A DNA stretch of 11,459 nucleotides, from positions 1-11,459 of the forward strand of contig CAYFQE010000024.1 of the NCBI GenBank assembly GCA_964345235.1, given 5' to 3'. Under the pieces are notes generated by a model. That model did not search any database, had not been told where the DNA came from, and saw nothing but the letters and a program-made list of their open reading frames with translations. Origin of the DNA: Scatomorpha sp964345235. GTDB taxonomy: Bacteria; Bacillota; Clostridia; Oscillospirales; Oscillospiraceae. Position 1 is the first letter of the stretch. Every line of letters begins with the position of its first letter. This document shows positions 5,591-11,459 of this stretch, in pieces. The translations under genes and the position numbers were made by a program.

Positions 5591-8578
5591 TCAATCTACG
5601 GGTTTAATAATCAGCTTGTTTTTAGCTCCGTCGGAGAAAAAGTAGGTGTAGCCGTTTCTTTGTGTTTTTTGCCAGCCTGAGCTCACCAGTTCGGCGTTGC
5701 CCTTGTAAACGAGCTCTTTAAATCCGGGCTCTAAAAACTCAATTTCAAGCTTTGAATTGTTTTTTTCAAGCTTACAGGGCAGGTTTACCGCAGCTATGTG
5801 ACCGGAATCATCAGTGTTTTCCTGAACATAGATTCTCACAGCTCTGTTTAAAGAAAAATAAAGTTTATTTCCGTCACGATAATAGATGTCGGCATCGGTT
5901 CCGAAGGTCTTGTCCTTTAAAGTGTCGGAAACGGTCATAACTGCGCCCACGGCTCGGGAGTAGTTTTCCGAATATAAGGGGTCTTCGTTTGAAAGAGGTT
6001 TTGGAATTAAGAGAAGCTCCGTTTCTTTGCCCGAAAAAGGCGCATCGCCCTCCACTTTAATGTCGAAGTTAAGAGCGGCGGTCATTGCGAAAACGAGCTG
6101 ATTTTCCATAAGAGATGTGTAGAAGTTTTTATACTTAAATTCAGAAATCTGCTCCAAAATCTCGAAGACCTCATCTGCATCCGTGCTGTCGAGATTGAGT
6201 TTTATCGGCATGTCATACTTTGCTGATAGATTGGAGAACAGGCTGTCTTTCACACTCTCGGCGCTGTTTTGAACAAGAAGAATTTGTCTGCCCAAGTATG
6301 TAAAATAGAAAGGCAAAGCCAGAGCGTTCGAGGGGATTTCGGGAGGGCGGTAGGAAGAAATCCAAGAGGCCTTGCTTTGGGCAAGTGAGCTGAAGCTCTG
6401 CTCGGGATTAATAACATTTATCTGCCGCCTAAATACATCAGCTCCGAAAGGCGCATCTCCATATACAAGGCGATATCTAACTCTCTCCAAGAAGCCGTCT
6501 ATATTTAAAACCTCGTCTTGAGATTCTAAATACGGGCCCAAACTGGGACGCAAACCAACATAATAACCCTTGTTTCTCAGCTCTGCTGCCGCCTTAATTA
6601 TCAGATTTAAAAAGGCTGTGGGCACACTGCTTGTGGGAACAGCCAAGTCTTCGCAGACTCCGGCAGCCACAATGTCGGGCTTTCCGTCGAAGTTGAGGTC
6701 GGCGACAGCGGGACTTGCAAAACTTCCAAGATAAACTCTGTAGTCACCGAAACTGTTTTTAAGGTTCGATTCCACAAAGCCCGCCTGCGAAAATGAGCCA
6801 TCGGAGTTTTGTATAAGCTTTAAAATAAAGCCGTCTTCCGTACCCAAAAGAATATCAGAGCGGTTGTCGGAATTTATATCATAGATAAGAGGCGAGAGGC
6901 GCTGATTATCGTAGCCGGGAAGGTCAACTTCATAAAATTCTTCCGAAAAGCCGCCCCTGGCCTCACCGAAATATATGAGGAGCTTTCCCTCTTCGGTAGA
7001 AAGCAGGATATCGGGATATCTGTCCGAGTTTATATCGCCTATTGCGGGTATAATCCGCCCGCCTTCCGAAACGCGCAGAAGCTCACCCCGGGGCTTATAG
7101 TTTACGCCGTTGTAGCCTTCAAACCACATAAGTCTTCCGTCACCGGTTCCGCAGACTATGTCCATAATGCCGTCGAAGTTTATGTCATAGCCCACAGGGG
7201 CGGAAGGACCTGTGACACTCAGCTCAACAAACTTGTCGCTCTTCGGAATTACTGGGAGACCGAGGATATAACGCCCGTTTGCCCCCAAGTTTCCCATCGA
7301 AATCATTATATCTCCCCGACTGTTTCCGATTAGAAAGTCGGGGCTGTTATCGGCGTTTTGATATGCGGCGGATAAGGAGCAGGCGGCCGACTCGAGAGCT
7401 GACTCATTTGCCGTTTGGCTGTAATCAGAACCCGAGGGCCTGAGGGCGAGAAGCTCTTGCTCGGTTCTGAGAAGTGATCCTGAAATTCCGCTTGAGTCTA
7501 GAGTTTTTTCAGTAAAATTGCCGGAAGCATCCATTGTATCCAAGTACGAAAATACGCAGAAAGGACCGTTTTCAACAAAGCTTGAATCGGCGATAGAGTA
7601 CGACGGGACCAGCCCGAGATTGCTCGCGCGGCTTAAGATACTTATTTGTATGCCTTTTCGCACAACGGCTGTGTCCAGCGGCAATGTGAAAGATAAAGAA
7701 GGTCTGGTGTAAGTGCCTAAATTTCGCTCGAGAGAAAATCCTAAAATCGATCTTGCGGCATAGGCCATGAAAGCGCTCTCCATAATTCGTGCGGCCGAAA
7801 GACTGGAATCGGAGTAATATTCAATCCCCGTTTTAAGGGCCTTAAGCTCAAAGTTTTGCCTTGCCAGCTTGTCAGGGATAATCTCGGGTAAAAAGAGGGT
7901 GGCGCCGCTTTTTGTCGGGGCGATTGCCGAAAGCATGCCGCCGCCGTAGTTAGACAGGGGAATGAGCCCCTTGCCGCTTTTAATGCCGTAGCCGTAGTCT
8001 AGGCGGTTTTCTTTTAAAGCGTCGTCGTAGGAACTGTATAACGACAGATAGTCTTTCAAAATTTCCTGCATTTCCCTCATGTCCTCGGGAACAGAGGGGA
8101 AATAAATTTCTTCAGGCAAAGGCTCATCTTTCAAAGCGGAAATTTCCAAATTCGATTTGGCGAGCTTTTTATAAATCGGTAAAAAGGCGTTTTCGGCATA
8201 TACAAATCCGCCTGCCTCGGCAAAACTCATGCAAAGACGAATTGTGTTTTCACAGTTAGGGTTTTTTAAAAGGCTGTCATCCAAAAAAAGAATGTTGAAG
8301 TCGTCGTAATCGATCTCTTCATTTACATCCAGAGCAAAGTATCTAAGCCCCAGATTTTTGGTCTGACTGAGGCGCGAGAGATACTCAACATCCTCCGAGG
8401 GTTTTACAGCGGAATCGAAAAGCACGCCGACATAGAGTTCGAAGCCTCTGGACTTAAGTGTCTCATATCGCATCGGGTCGAGCACGGGAATGTCGGCCTC
8501 AGTCGGTGGAGCTGCGCCGCAGGCTGAGAAGAGATTTATAAACAATATTAAACTTAATATCAGGCAGGTTTTTTTCAT
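5591..8578 (-). CDS. Large lipoprotein with FG-GAP/VCBS propeller inside a possible degenerate deacetylase-like fold
   Basis: This protein has 995 residues (numbered from the ATG at 8578). MKKTCLILSLILFINLFSAC is a signal peptide ending in a lipobox-like LFSAC, with C20 as the lipidation site; the phenylalanine at -3 is unusual. Residues 45-150 read as alternating strands and helices, Rossmann-like. Residues 293-330 (SLSFTLPLD then a helix and LGLVPSYSI) resemble the first strand-helix-strand of NodB-type deacetylases. From about 400 to 650 come five blade-like units, four with calcium-loop motifs DxNxDxxxD at D465, D515, D567 and D627 (VCBS/FG-GAP). After them ELRNKGYYVGLRPSLG (666-681) and SYRPPE (743-748) look like the second and third NodB motifs without the metal histidines. 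The C-terminal 110 residues are strand-rich. It is probably a surface carbohydrate-binding or scaffold protein. The frame opens one codon earlier with TTG (8581), but ATG is the better start. No ribosome binding site is visible. Confidence 0.75.
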   Translation of the reverse strand: MKKTCLILSLILFINLFSACGAAPPTEADIPVLDPMRYETLKSRGFELYVGVLFDSAVKPSEDVEYLSRLSQTKNLGLRYFALDVNEEIDYDDFNILFLDDSLLKNPNCENTIRLCMSFAEAGGFVYAENAFLPIYKKLAKSNLEISALKDEPLPEEIYFPSVPEDMREMQEILKDYLSLYSSYDDALKENRLDYGYGIKSGKGLIPLSNYGGGMLSAIAPTKSGATLFLPEIIPDKLARQNFELKALKTGIEYYSDSSLSAARIMESAFMAYAARSILGFSLERNLGTYTRPSLSFTLPLDTAVVRKGIQISILSRASNLGLVPSYSIADSSFVENGPFCVFSYLDTMDASGNFTEKTLDSSGISGSLLRTEQELLALRPSGSDYSQTANESALESAACSLSAAYQNADNSPDFLIGNSRGDIMISMGNLGANGRYILGLPVIPKSDKFVELSVTGPSAPVGYDINFDGIMDIVCGTGDGRLMWFEGYNGVNYKPRGELLRVSEGGRIIPAIGDINSDRYPDILLSTEEGKLLIYFGEARGGFSEEFYEVDLPGYDNQRLSPLIYDINSDNRSDILLGTEDGFILKLIQNSDGSFSQAGFVESNLKNSFGDYRVYLGSFASPAVADLNFDGKPDIVAAGVCEDLAVPTSSVPTAFLNLIIKAAAELRNKGYYVGLRPSLGPYLESQDEVLNIDGFLERVRYRLVYGDAPFGADVFRRQINVINPEQSFSSLAQSKASWISSYRPPEIPSNALALPFYFTYLGRQILLVQNSAESVKDSLFSNLSAKYDMPIKLNLDSTDADEVFEILEQISEFKYKNFYTSLMENQLVFAMTAALNFDIKVEGDAPFSGKETELLLIPKPLSNEDPLYSENYSRAVGAVMTVSDTLKDKTFGTDADIYYRDGNKLYFSLNRAVRIYVQENTDDSGHIAAVNLPCKLEKNNSKLEIEFLEPGFKELVYKGNAELVSSGWQKTQRNGYTYFFSDGAKNKLIIKPVD

Positions 8579-8580
8579 CA

Positions 8581-8595
8581 ATTATACCGTATAAT
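8581..8595. promoter_or_regulatory. Candidate operator: 7-1-7 inverted repeat just upstream of the lipoprotein start
   Basis: ATTATAC-C-GTATAAT is a perfect 15-bp inverted repeat that ends 2 bases before the ATG at 8578. It occupies the place where a ribosome binding site would be expected and contains none. A 7-1-7 dyad is typical of Fur-like repressor sites in geometry, but the bases do not fit a Fur or PerR consensus, so the binding protein is unknown. The TATAAT it contains lies too close to the ATG to act as that gene's -10 box. Confidence 0.4.
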
Positions 8596-8647
8596 CAGCG
8601 CCCGAGGGCGTGTATTTATAAGTAATTTAAGGGCATTAAAAGCGCTG
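8596..8647 (-). promoter_or_regulatory. Lipoprotein mRNA leader with alternative stems
   Basis: In the leader of the lipoprotein mRNA a small hairpin CGCCC-GA-GGGCG (8599-8610) overlaps one arm of a longer-range stem CAGCGC (8596-8601) with GCGCTG (8642-8647). The two cannot form together, so the leader could switch between them. The hairpin has only a 2-base centre and would lose a pair or more in RNA. Confidence 0.3.
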
Positions 8648-8652
8648 TAATT

Positions 8653-8718
8653 CATAAAAATTTTAGCATAAAAAGGCACTCAATGCAATTTGCATAAAAA
8701 TGCCGCAAAACATAAAAA
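8653..8718. repeat. Four copies of CATAAAAA in the intergenic region
   Basis: CATAAAAA occurs in the same orientation at 8653-8660, 8667-8674, 8693-8700 and 8711-8718, with steps of 14, 26 and 18 bases. The copies straddle the leftward lipoprotein promoter, and the last forms the A-rich tract upstream of the rpsO -35 box, where it could act as an UP element. The steps are not helical multiples. Confidence 0.5.
8660..8688 (-). promoter_or_regulatory. Promoter of the lipoprotein gene
   Basis: On the minus strand TTGCAT (8683-8688) and TAAAAT (8660-8665) are 17 bases apart, and the -10 is preceded by TGC (extended -10). The expected start point near 8653 gives a leader of about 75 bases before the ATG at 8578. 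Confidence 0.65.
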
Positions 8719-8722
8719 AACT

Positions 8723-8751
8723 TTGACAAGGACAGTGTTTTATGATAGCCT
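8723..8751 (+). promoter_or_regulatory. Promoter of rpsO
   Basis: A perfect -35 TTGACA (8723-8728) is preceded by an A-rich tract. At 17 bases the -10 would be TAGCCT (8746-8751), poor itself but carrying an extended TGA just before it. A better-looking TATGAT (8741-8746) is only 12 bases from the -35, too close. The start point is probably near 8758. Confidence 0.6.
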
Positions 8752-8757
8752 TACAAA

Positions 8758-8840
8758 GCTAGCCGTGAGCTTGGCTCTGGGACAACCTTTCAACCCGAGT
8801 CCCGGCACACGGAAATATGTGAAAGACGAAAGGGATAACA
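8758..8840 (+). ncRNA. Structured rpsO leader, probable S15-responsive autoregulatory RNA
   Basis: Three helices can form a junction: outer CCGTG/CACGG (8763-8767 with 8808-8812), a short AGC/GCT hairpin (8768-8770 with 8774-8776), and CTGGGAC/GTCCCGG (8777-8783 with 8799-8805), which carries a U-G pair next to a G-C pair. The 15-base apical loop of the last helix contains CCTTTC (8786-8791), an exact complement of the ribosome binding site GAAAGG (8828-8833), giving a pseudoknot that hides the start site. S15 binds a three-way junction with a G-U/G-C motif in 16S rRNA, and rpsO leaders that mimic it are known in several bacteria. The folding was done by eye. Confidence 0.6.
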
Positions 8841-9107
8841 ATGATTACCAAAGACGAAAAACAGCAAGTCATCGAGACTTATGCCCTGCACGAGGGCGAC
8901 ACGGGCTCACCCGAAGTTCAGATAGCCATACTCACCGAGCGCATCAAGCAGCTCACCGAGCATCTTAAGGCTCATCCGAATGATAATCACTCCCGTTTGG
9001 GAATGTACAAGATGGTTGGCAGACGCCGCCGTTTGCTCGACTATGTAGCAAAGAAAGACATTGAAAGATACAGAGATCTTATCCAGAGGCTCGGTATTCG
9101 TAAGTAA
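8841..9107 (+). CDS. rpsO: 30S ribosomal protein S15
   Basis: The 88 residues are full length for S15, which binds the central domain of 16S rRNA early in assembly of the small subunit. The family core is intact: GDTGSPEVQIA (19-29), the loop HPNDNHSR (45-52) and RRRRLLDY (61-68), ending in RLGIRK. T21-G22 and H41, D48 and S51, the residues known to contact the three-way junction and the G-U/G-C motif of the rRNA, are all present at the usual numbers. The ATG follows GAAAGGG (8828-8834) at 6 bases, the same bases that the leader loop can mask. First gene of the rpsO-pnp unit. Confidence 0.98.
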   Translation: MITKDEKQQVIETYALHEGDTGSPEVQIAILTERIKQLTEHLKAHPNDNHSRLGMYKMVGRRRRLLDYVAKKDIERYRDLIQRLGIRK

Positions 9108-9151
9108 GTAGGCAAGCGCCGAAAACTTTTTTGAGGGTTATGAAGTTTATT

Positions 9152-9190
9152 TCTCGCGGGAAGTCGACGAAGACCCCCGCGAGATTTTTT
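9152..9190 (+). terminator. Intrinsic terminator between rpsO and pnp
   Basis: A perfect 9-bp GC-rich stem (9152-9160 with 9176-9184), with a possible 3-bp GTC/GAC extension inside the loop, is followed by six T (9185-9190). No convincing promoter lies between it and pnp, so pnp probably depends on readthrough. The same layout is known from E. coli, where terminator t1 follows rpsO. Confidence 0.85.
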
Positions 9191-9209
9191 GGCGCAAAAA
9201 AGGGGCTCT

Positions 9210-9260
9210 TTTAGTGTTTGAAAATATTTTCTCTTAGCGAAGGTATTTTCAAGTGCTAAA
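9210..9260 (+). promoter_or_regulatory. Long hairpin in the pnp leader, probable RNase III site
   Basis: Bases 9210-9231 pair with 9239-9260 to form a 22-bp uninterrupted stem in RNA, including five G-U pairs (9215-9217 with 9253-9255, and 9227-9228 with 9242-9243), closed by a 7-base loop. Two helical turns suit double-strand cleavage by RNase III. A hairpin cut by RNase III in front of pnp is known in E. coli and in the rpsO-pnp spacer of Streptomyces. No T run follows, so it is not a terminator. Confidence 0.7.
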
Positions 9261-9262
9261 TC

Positions 9263-9295
9263 AGCTCCCAAAACAAAGAGCTTTTGAAAGGAGCT
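9263..9295 (+). promoter_or_regulatory. Hairpin masking the pnp ribosome binding site
   Basis: AGCTCC (9263-9268) pairs with GGAGCT (9290-9295), and CAAAA (9269-9273) with TTTTG (9282-9286). Together these give 11 bp with an AAA bulge (9287-9289) and an 8-base loop. The right arm contains the GGAG of the pnp ribosome binding site, 6 bases before the ATG. The stem starts 2 bases after the long hairpin, so the two may stack. Confidence 0.6.
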
Positions 9296-9299
9296 ATTT

Positions 9300-11417
9300 A
9301 TGATTATTAAAAAAAGAGAATTTACAGAAAAAAAAGTTTACGAAATGGACTTTTGCGGCAGACCTCTCCGTATGGAGACGGGCCGCATGGCAGAGCTGGC
9401 GAACTCCGCAGTTCTGGTTTCCTACGGCGAAACCACGATACTGGTCACGGTTACGGCATCTGCCAGACCCCGCGACGGAATTGATTATTTCCCGCTTTCA
9501 GTTGACTTCAACGAGAAGCTCTACGCTGTGGGCAGAATCCCGGGAAGCTTTATGCGCCGCGAGGGCAGACCCTCGCTCGATGCAGTGCTGGCAAGCCGCC
9601 TAATAGACAGGCCGATGCGCCCGCTTTTCCCCAACGATATGAGGAACGATGTCGTTATAAGCTGCGAAGTGCTCTCGATCGACAGGGACTGTTCACCCGA
9701 AATTACAGCCATGATAGGCGCTTCTGCGGCTACCACAATCTCAGATGTGCCCTTCAACGGACCCATTGCAGCTTTAGCTCTGGGCTATGACGGCGAAAAC
9801 TATCTTTTTAACCCCACCGAGGCCGAGGAAGAGAAAAACCAAATGACGGTTACCGTGGCGGCAAGCAGAGAGAAGATAGTTATGATAGAGGCCGAAGCAA
9901 AAGAGATTTCCGAAGATGTAATGTATAACGGAATACTCAAGGCCCATGAAGAGATTAAAAAGGTAATAGAGCTCATCGATAAGATGAGAGCTGAGATTGG
10001 CAAAGAAAAGTTCTCCTACGAGGGCATGAGCTTCGATGACGAGCTCTATGCAAAGCTCATGGAAAACGAGCTAAGCGGCATGGAGTACTGCATGGACACC
10101 GACGATAAGAATGTCCGTGAAGAGCGAGCCAACGAGTGGATAAACAAGGTCGAGGAAAAGTATTCCGAAGAGCACCCCGACATAATGAGCTATATGCCCG
10201 AGATTATCTATCGCATGCAAAAGAGCATAGTTAAAAGATGGCTCTTAGAGGGCAAGCGTGTCGATGGCAGAGCCATGGACGAGATTAGACCCCTCGCCTC
10301 CGAAGTTGCGGTGATTCCCAGAGTGCACGGCTCGGCCCTCTTTACCAGAGGTCAGACACAGGCGCTCTCAATCACAACACTGGCCATGCTCTCTATGTCC
10401 CAGAAGCTCGACACCATCTGGAAACCCGAAGAAAAGCGCTTTATGCACCACTATAACTTCCCCGGCTACTCTGTAGGAGAGGCGAAGACACAGCGCAGCG
10501 CCGGCAGGCGTGAGCAGGGACACGGCGCCTTGGTCGAAAAGGCTCTCGAGGCGGTAATTCCCTCGGTCGAGGATTTCCCCTACTCCATAAGAGTAGTCAG
10601 CGAGATTCTCTCATCCAACGGTTCAACCTCTCAGGCTTCAATCTGCGGCGCAACTCTGTCGCTCATGGATGCGGGCGTGCCCATAAAGGCCCCCGTGGCG
10701 GGCATCTCCTGCGGTCTTATCCAAGACGGCGATAAGTTCCAAACCTTTATCGATATTCAGGGTGTCGAGGACTTCCACGGCGAAATGGACTTCAAGGTAG
10801 GCGGAACAAAGAAGGGCATAACGGCCATTCAGATGGACCTCAAAAACGACGGGCTCAAGTATGAAATAGTCAAAGAAGCGCTGGAAAAATGCCGCGAGGC
10901 AAGAATCCAGATACTCGATGAGATTATGCTCCCCGTTATCCCCGAGCCGCGCCGCGAGCTTGCCAAGACAGCGCCCAAGATGATAATGATGAAAATCAAT
11001 CCCGATAAGATTCGCGAAGTCATCGGTTCGGGCGGCAAGGTCATTCAGGGACTCGTTGCCGAAACGGGCTGCAGCATAGATGTCGAGGACGATGGCAGCA
11101 TCTTCATAGCCTCTGCGGATATCGAGGCCTGCCGCCTTGCCAAGAGCAAGATAGAAGACATAGTATTCGAGCCTGAAGTCGGCCAGATTTACTATGGCAA
11201 AGTCGTCAGAATAATTCCGATAGGCGCCTTTGTAGAGCTTAAGCCCGGCAAGGACGGAATGATTCACATAAAAGACCTCGAGTTTAAACGCACCGAAAAG
11301 GTTGAAGATGTTCTCAACATCGGCGACATGACATGGGTCAAGGTCACCGAAATAGACGACAAGGGCAGAGTAAACCTCTCCCGCAAGGATGCGCTCAGAC
11401 AGCGCGGCGAGCTTTAA
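9300..11417 (+). CDS. pnp: Polyribonucleotide nucleotidyltransferase (PNPase)
   Basis: This 705-residue, full-length 3'-5' phosphorolytic exoribonuclease is a homotrimer that degrades mRNA and tRNA ends using phosphate. The order of domains is normal: first RNase PH-like domain (about 12-145, with RREGRPS and RLIDRPMRPLFP), a helical linker (about 235-310), and the catalytic second RNase PH-like domain (about 318-545). In the latter, FMHHYNFPGYSVGE (381-394) and SEILSSNGSTSQAS (434-447) shape the phosphate site, and D491 and D497 in VEDFHGEMDFKVGG are the catalytic metal ligands. A KH domain follows (562-620, GSGGK at 576-580), then an S1 domain (626-697, ending VNLSRKDA). The ATG has AAAGGAG at 6 bases inside the masking hairpin. 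The 42 bases after the stop hold no terminator or gene within the window. Confidence 0.98.
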   Translation: MIIKKREFTEKKVYEMDFCGRPLRMETGRMAELANSAVLVSYGETTILVTVTASARPRDGIDYFPLSVDFNEKLYAVGRIPGSFMRREGRPSLDAVLASRLIDRPMRPLFPNDMRNDVVISCEVLSIDRDCSPEITAMIGASAATTISDVPFNGPIAALALGYDGENYLFNPTEAEEEKNQMTVTVAASREKIVMIEAEAKEISEDVMYNGILKAHEEIKKVIELIDKMRAEIGKEKFSYEGMSFDDELYAKLMENELSGMEYCMDTDDKNVREERANEWINKVEEKYSEEHPDIMSYMPEIIYRMQKSIVKRWLLEGKRVDGRAMDEIRPLASEVAVIPRVHGSALFTRGQTQALSITTLAMLSMSQKLDTIWKPEEKRFMHHYNFPGYSVGEAKTQRSAGRREQGHGALVEKALEAVIPSVEDFPYSIRVVSEILSSNGSTSQASICGATLSLMDAGVPIKAPVAGISCGLIQDGDKFQTFIDIQGVEDFHGEMDFKVGGTKKGITAIQMDLKNDGLKYEIVKEALEKCREARIQILDEIMLPVIPEPRRELAKTAPKMIMMKINPDKIREVIGSGGKVIQGLVAETGCSIDVEDDGSIFIASADIEACRLAKSKIEDIVFEPEVGQIYYGKVVRIIPIGAFVELKPGKDGMIHIKDLEFKRTEKVEDVLNIGDMTWVKVTEIDDKGRVNLSRKDALRQRGEL

Positions 11418-11459
11418 GCCTTAAAATAATATAATTATAAAATGCAGAGCGGTTCATTT

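Noticed and set aside
8581..8586. TATAAT immediately before the lipoprotein ATG as the -10 box of a leaderless transcript
   Set aside because: It is only 2 bases from the ATG, so RNA would begin inside the coding region, and no -35 exists at 16-18 bases; a better promoter lies at 8660-8688.
9218..9249. Independent pnp promoter (TTGAAA with TATTTT)
   Set aside because: The spacing is 20 bases and the -10 is poor; the bases are better explained as arms of the long hairpin.
9211..9260. CIRCE (HrcA) element, because AAGTGCTAA resembles the right half and TTAG begins the left arm
   Set aside because: CIRCE arms are separated by 9 bases; here the arms are part of a much longer hairpin and the left arm does not match TTAGCACTC. 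The similar AAGTGCTAA at 152-160 and the GTGCTAAAA at 4672-4680 also lack partners.
10638..11267. 209-residue leftward frame opposite pnp
   Set aside because: Antisense shadow of a strongly conserved gene, with no ribosome binding site or family resemblance. The same applies to the long frames opposite the glycosyltransferase around 2932-3891.

Overview
The window looks like chromosomal DNA of a low-to-mid GC Gram-positive bacterium, most likely a Clostridia-type Firmicute. The reasons are strong GGAGG-type ribosome binding sites, good sigma-A promoters (TTGACA/TATAAT type, several with extended -10), a TTG start, short-looped intrinsic terminators with U tracts, a DUF4015 membrane protein typical of Firmicutes, and the housekeeping pair rpsO-pnp. 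This assignment is inferred from style and gene content; there is no rRNA or other species marker.

Layout. Positions 1-305 carry no convincing protein gene. They hold the terminator of the leftward operon (263-290), then a good leftward promoter (68-96) followed at once by a second leftward terminator-like hairpin (23-56). Positions 306-4601 are a tight leftward four-gene operon transcribed from a promoter at 4629-4657: a GT39/PMT-type membrane glycosyltransferase, a PHP-domain histidinol-phosphatase-like hydrolase, ribose-5-phosphate isomerase B, and a membrane-anchored DUF4015 glycosidase-like protein. Gaps are 15, 1 and 14 bases. Divergently, a SAM-dependent methyltransferase (4746-5540) has its own promoter and ends at a perfect bidirectional terminator (5548-5579) shared with a converging gene. 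That gene (8578-5591) encodes a 995-residue lipoprotein with an FG-GAP/VCBS propeller set inside what may be a dead deacetylase-like fold.

Positions 8723-11417 hold the rightward rpsO-pnp unit. Its architecture recalls the one known from Escherichia coli: promoter, structured rpsO leader, rpsO, terminator, long hairpin, pnp. The rpsO leader can fold as a three-helix junction whose apical loop is exactly complementary to the rpsO ribosome binding site (pseudoknot). The pnp leader holds a 22-bp hairpin suited to RNase III and a second hairpin that buries the pnp ribosome binding site. Both genes therefore appear set up for autogenous control of translation or mRNA stability.

The leftward genes suggest envelope or carbohydrate work: lipid-linked sugar transfer to secreted proteins, a pentose-phosphate isomerase and a surface glycosidase-like protein. 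No shared pathway can be proven. No mobile elements, CRISPR arrays, tRNAs or rRNAs were seen. The most novel material is in the RNA leaders and in the domain architecture of the large lipoprotein.
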